DNA from: Sphingomonas sp. Leaf343
GTDB lineage: Bacteria; Pseudomonadota; Alphaproteobacteria; Sphingomonadales; Sphingomonadaceae
DNA: 64,000 nt
Assembly: GCF_001423765.1 (NCBI RefSeq)
Contig: NZ_LMPG01000001.1
Location: 764,523 to 828,522, forward strand
Direction: 5' to 3'
A program made the translations under genes and the position numbers. A model generated the notes under the pieces. The model was not told where the DNA came from. It saw nothing but the letters and a program-made list of their open reading frames with translations, and did no database searches. This document shows, piece after piece, positions 63,045-64,000 of this stretch (its first letter is position 1; each line of letters begins with the position of its first letter).

Positions 63045-63598
63045 TCCTGCTCGTTCGCCACACGGCGGTGGCGTTGCGCTGGCGAGGGCGGTGTTACGGG
63101 CGATCCGACGCAGGATTGAGCCGGACCGGTGCGGCGGAGGCGCGGCGGCTGGCAAAGGAACTGGCGGCGTGGAAGCCGGATCGTATCGTCCATTCCGGGC
63201 TGATCCGGACCCGCCTTCTCGCCACGCGGATCGCGCTGGCGACCGGAGCGCCGGCGACGGCCGACGCCGCCTGGGCGGAACGCGATTTCGGGACATGGGA
63301 GGGGCGGCGGTGGACGGCGATCTATCGCGACACCGGCGACGCGATGGACGGCATGATCGATGCACCGGACAGCTTTCGGCCGGGCGGCGGCGAAACGACG
63401 ACGGAGCTCGCCGACCGGGTGACGACCGCGCTGGTCGCATTGCCCCCCGGCCGCACGATCGTCGTGACGCATGGCGGGCCGATCGCGGCGTTGCGGGGGA
63501 CCGCTGCCGGGCTACCCCCGCGGGAGTGGCTGGCTCTGGTCCCCCAAACCGGTCAGGCGGTGGCGTTCGACGTCAGCACGCTGTGCCGGCGGCCATAG
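63041..63598 (+). CDS. cobC: Alpha-ribazole phosphatase-like histidine phosphatase
   Basis: A 185-residue histidine phosphatase with LVRHTAVAL, GRSDAGLSRTGAAEARRLA, HSGLIRTRLLA, AERDFGTWEGRRW and VTHGGPIAALRG containing the second histidine. In a cobalamin operon immediately after cobS the expected substrate is alpha-ribazole 5'-phosphate or adenosylcobalamin phosphate. It overlaps cobS by four bases, and its 3' end overlaps the convergent permease gene by 46 bp. Confidence 0.88.
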   Translation: MILLVRHTAVALRWRGRCYGRSDAGLSRTGAAEARRLAKELAAWKPDRIVHSGLIRTRLLATRIALATGAPATADAAWAERDFGTWEGRRWTAIYRDTGDAMDGMIDAPDSFRPGGGETTTELADRVTTALVALPPGRTIVVTHGGPIAALRGTAAGLPPREWLALVPQTGQAVAFDVSTLCRRP

Positions 63599-64000
63599 GC
63601 GAAATAGGCGACCAGCCCGATCGCGTTCCAGATCAGGAAGCGGACGATCGTCGATCCCGGCAGGCTGAACAGCAGATAGATGCAGCCCAGGATCGCCAGC
63701 GTGCCCACGACATAGGGCGCGGGGCAGCGGAACAGCCGGGCCATGTCCGGTGCCCGCTTGCGCAGGACCATCAGGCACGCGCCGACCGCGATAAATGCCA
63801 GCAGCGTGCCGGCATTGGCGAGTTCCGCGATCTCGTCCAGCCGGAAGAAACCGGCGACCGCGGCGATCACGACGCCCGTCAGCAGCGTGATGAGCGTCGG
63901 CGCGCCGGTGCGCGGCGACACTTTCGCCAGACCACGCGGCAGCAGACCGTCGCGGGCCATCGTAAAGAAGATGCGGCTCTGCCCGTACATCATCACCAGA
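63553..64000 (-). CDS. APC family amino-acid permease, C-terminal part (partial)
   Basis: The window ends inside this leftward gene; about 149 C-terminal residues are visible. The segment MMYGQSRIFFTMARDGLLPRG is the conserved cytoplasmic loop of cationic amino-acid permeases (CAT/YhdG type), followed by KVSPRTGAPTLITLLTGVV and four further hydrophobic stretches ending in FLIWNAIGLVAYFAYGRRHS. It imports amino acids by proton symport. The real start lies beyond 64000. Confidence 0.85.
   Translation of the reverse strand, partial: LVMMYGQSRIFFTMARDGLLPRGLAKVSPRTGAPTLITLLTGVVIAAVAGFFRLDEIAELANAGTLLAFIAVGACLMVLRKRAPDMARLFRCPAPYVVGTLAILGCIYLLFSLPGSTIVRFLIWNAIGLVAYFAYGRRHSVLTSNATA

Overview
This is a high-GC alphaproteobacterial chromosome segment, most likely from Sphingomonas or a close relative. 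The signs are TonB receptors paired with a flavin-dependent halogenase and a DUF6445 protein, tightly overlapping operons, frequent GTG/TTG starts and a B12-salvage cluster. All assignments come from reading the translations and DNA; no database search was run.

Layout. (1) 1-11815: the end of galM, then a divergent glycoconjugate-type locus. Leftward it encodes two sugar-nucleotide SDRs, one GT4-like and three CgeB-like glycosyltransferases, all overlapping by a few bases. Rightward it encodes a histidine phosphatase, a SAM methyltransferase, a small glycoside-hydrolase-like protein, an MDR dehydrogenase and a Gfo/Idh/MocA oxidoreductase, with a DUF1003 gene inserted on the other strand. (2) 11872-23725: a polysaccharide-utilisation locus with halogenase, Oar-like TonB receptor, DUF6445, GH43-like, GH144-like (glycoamylase fold) and GH3 enzymes plus a LacI regulator. 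Two identical 12-bp palindromes mark the probable LacI regulon. (3) 23829-30446: an RND efflux operon with a divergent TetR gene and a perfect 22-bp palindrome between them. (4) 30572-35031: N-formylglutamate amidohydrolase, two transglutaminase-like proteins and an M3 oligopeptidase. (5) 35291-43733: a type I-C CRISPR-Cas locus (array, cas2, cas1, a cas7::cas4 in-frame fusion, cas8c broken by an amber codon but with an intact internal cas11c start, cas5c, cas3). (6) 43881-46253: a scar of three gene fragments (fic, GDPD, integrase) bounded by tRNA-Gly(CCC) and a degenerate copy of its 3' end. (7) 46288-48227: the glutathione-dependent formaldehyde detoxification pair. (8) 48902-51930: an ApbE/DUF4198/DUF2271/PepSY cluster behind a Fur-like site. 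(9) 51929-63598: cobalamin uptake and late biosynthesis behind a cobalamin riboswitch. (10) A partial APC permease closes the window.

The most unusual region is the CRISPR-Cas locus. Adaptation genes look intact, but the effector carries two independent lesions: a nonsense codon in cas8c and a deletion that welds the N-terminal three quarters of Cas7 to a Cas4 lacking its N-terminus. The small-subunit Cas11c reading frame keeps a very strong internal ribosome-binding site. The adjacent tRNA-Gly scar shows that the DNA just upstream of cas3 has been rearranged. The divergent glycosyltransferase/methyltransferase locus looks like a coherent but functionally unassigned pathway.
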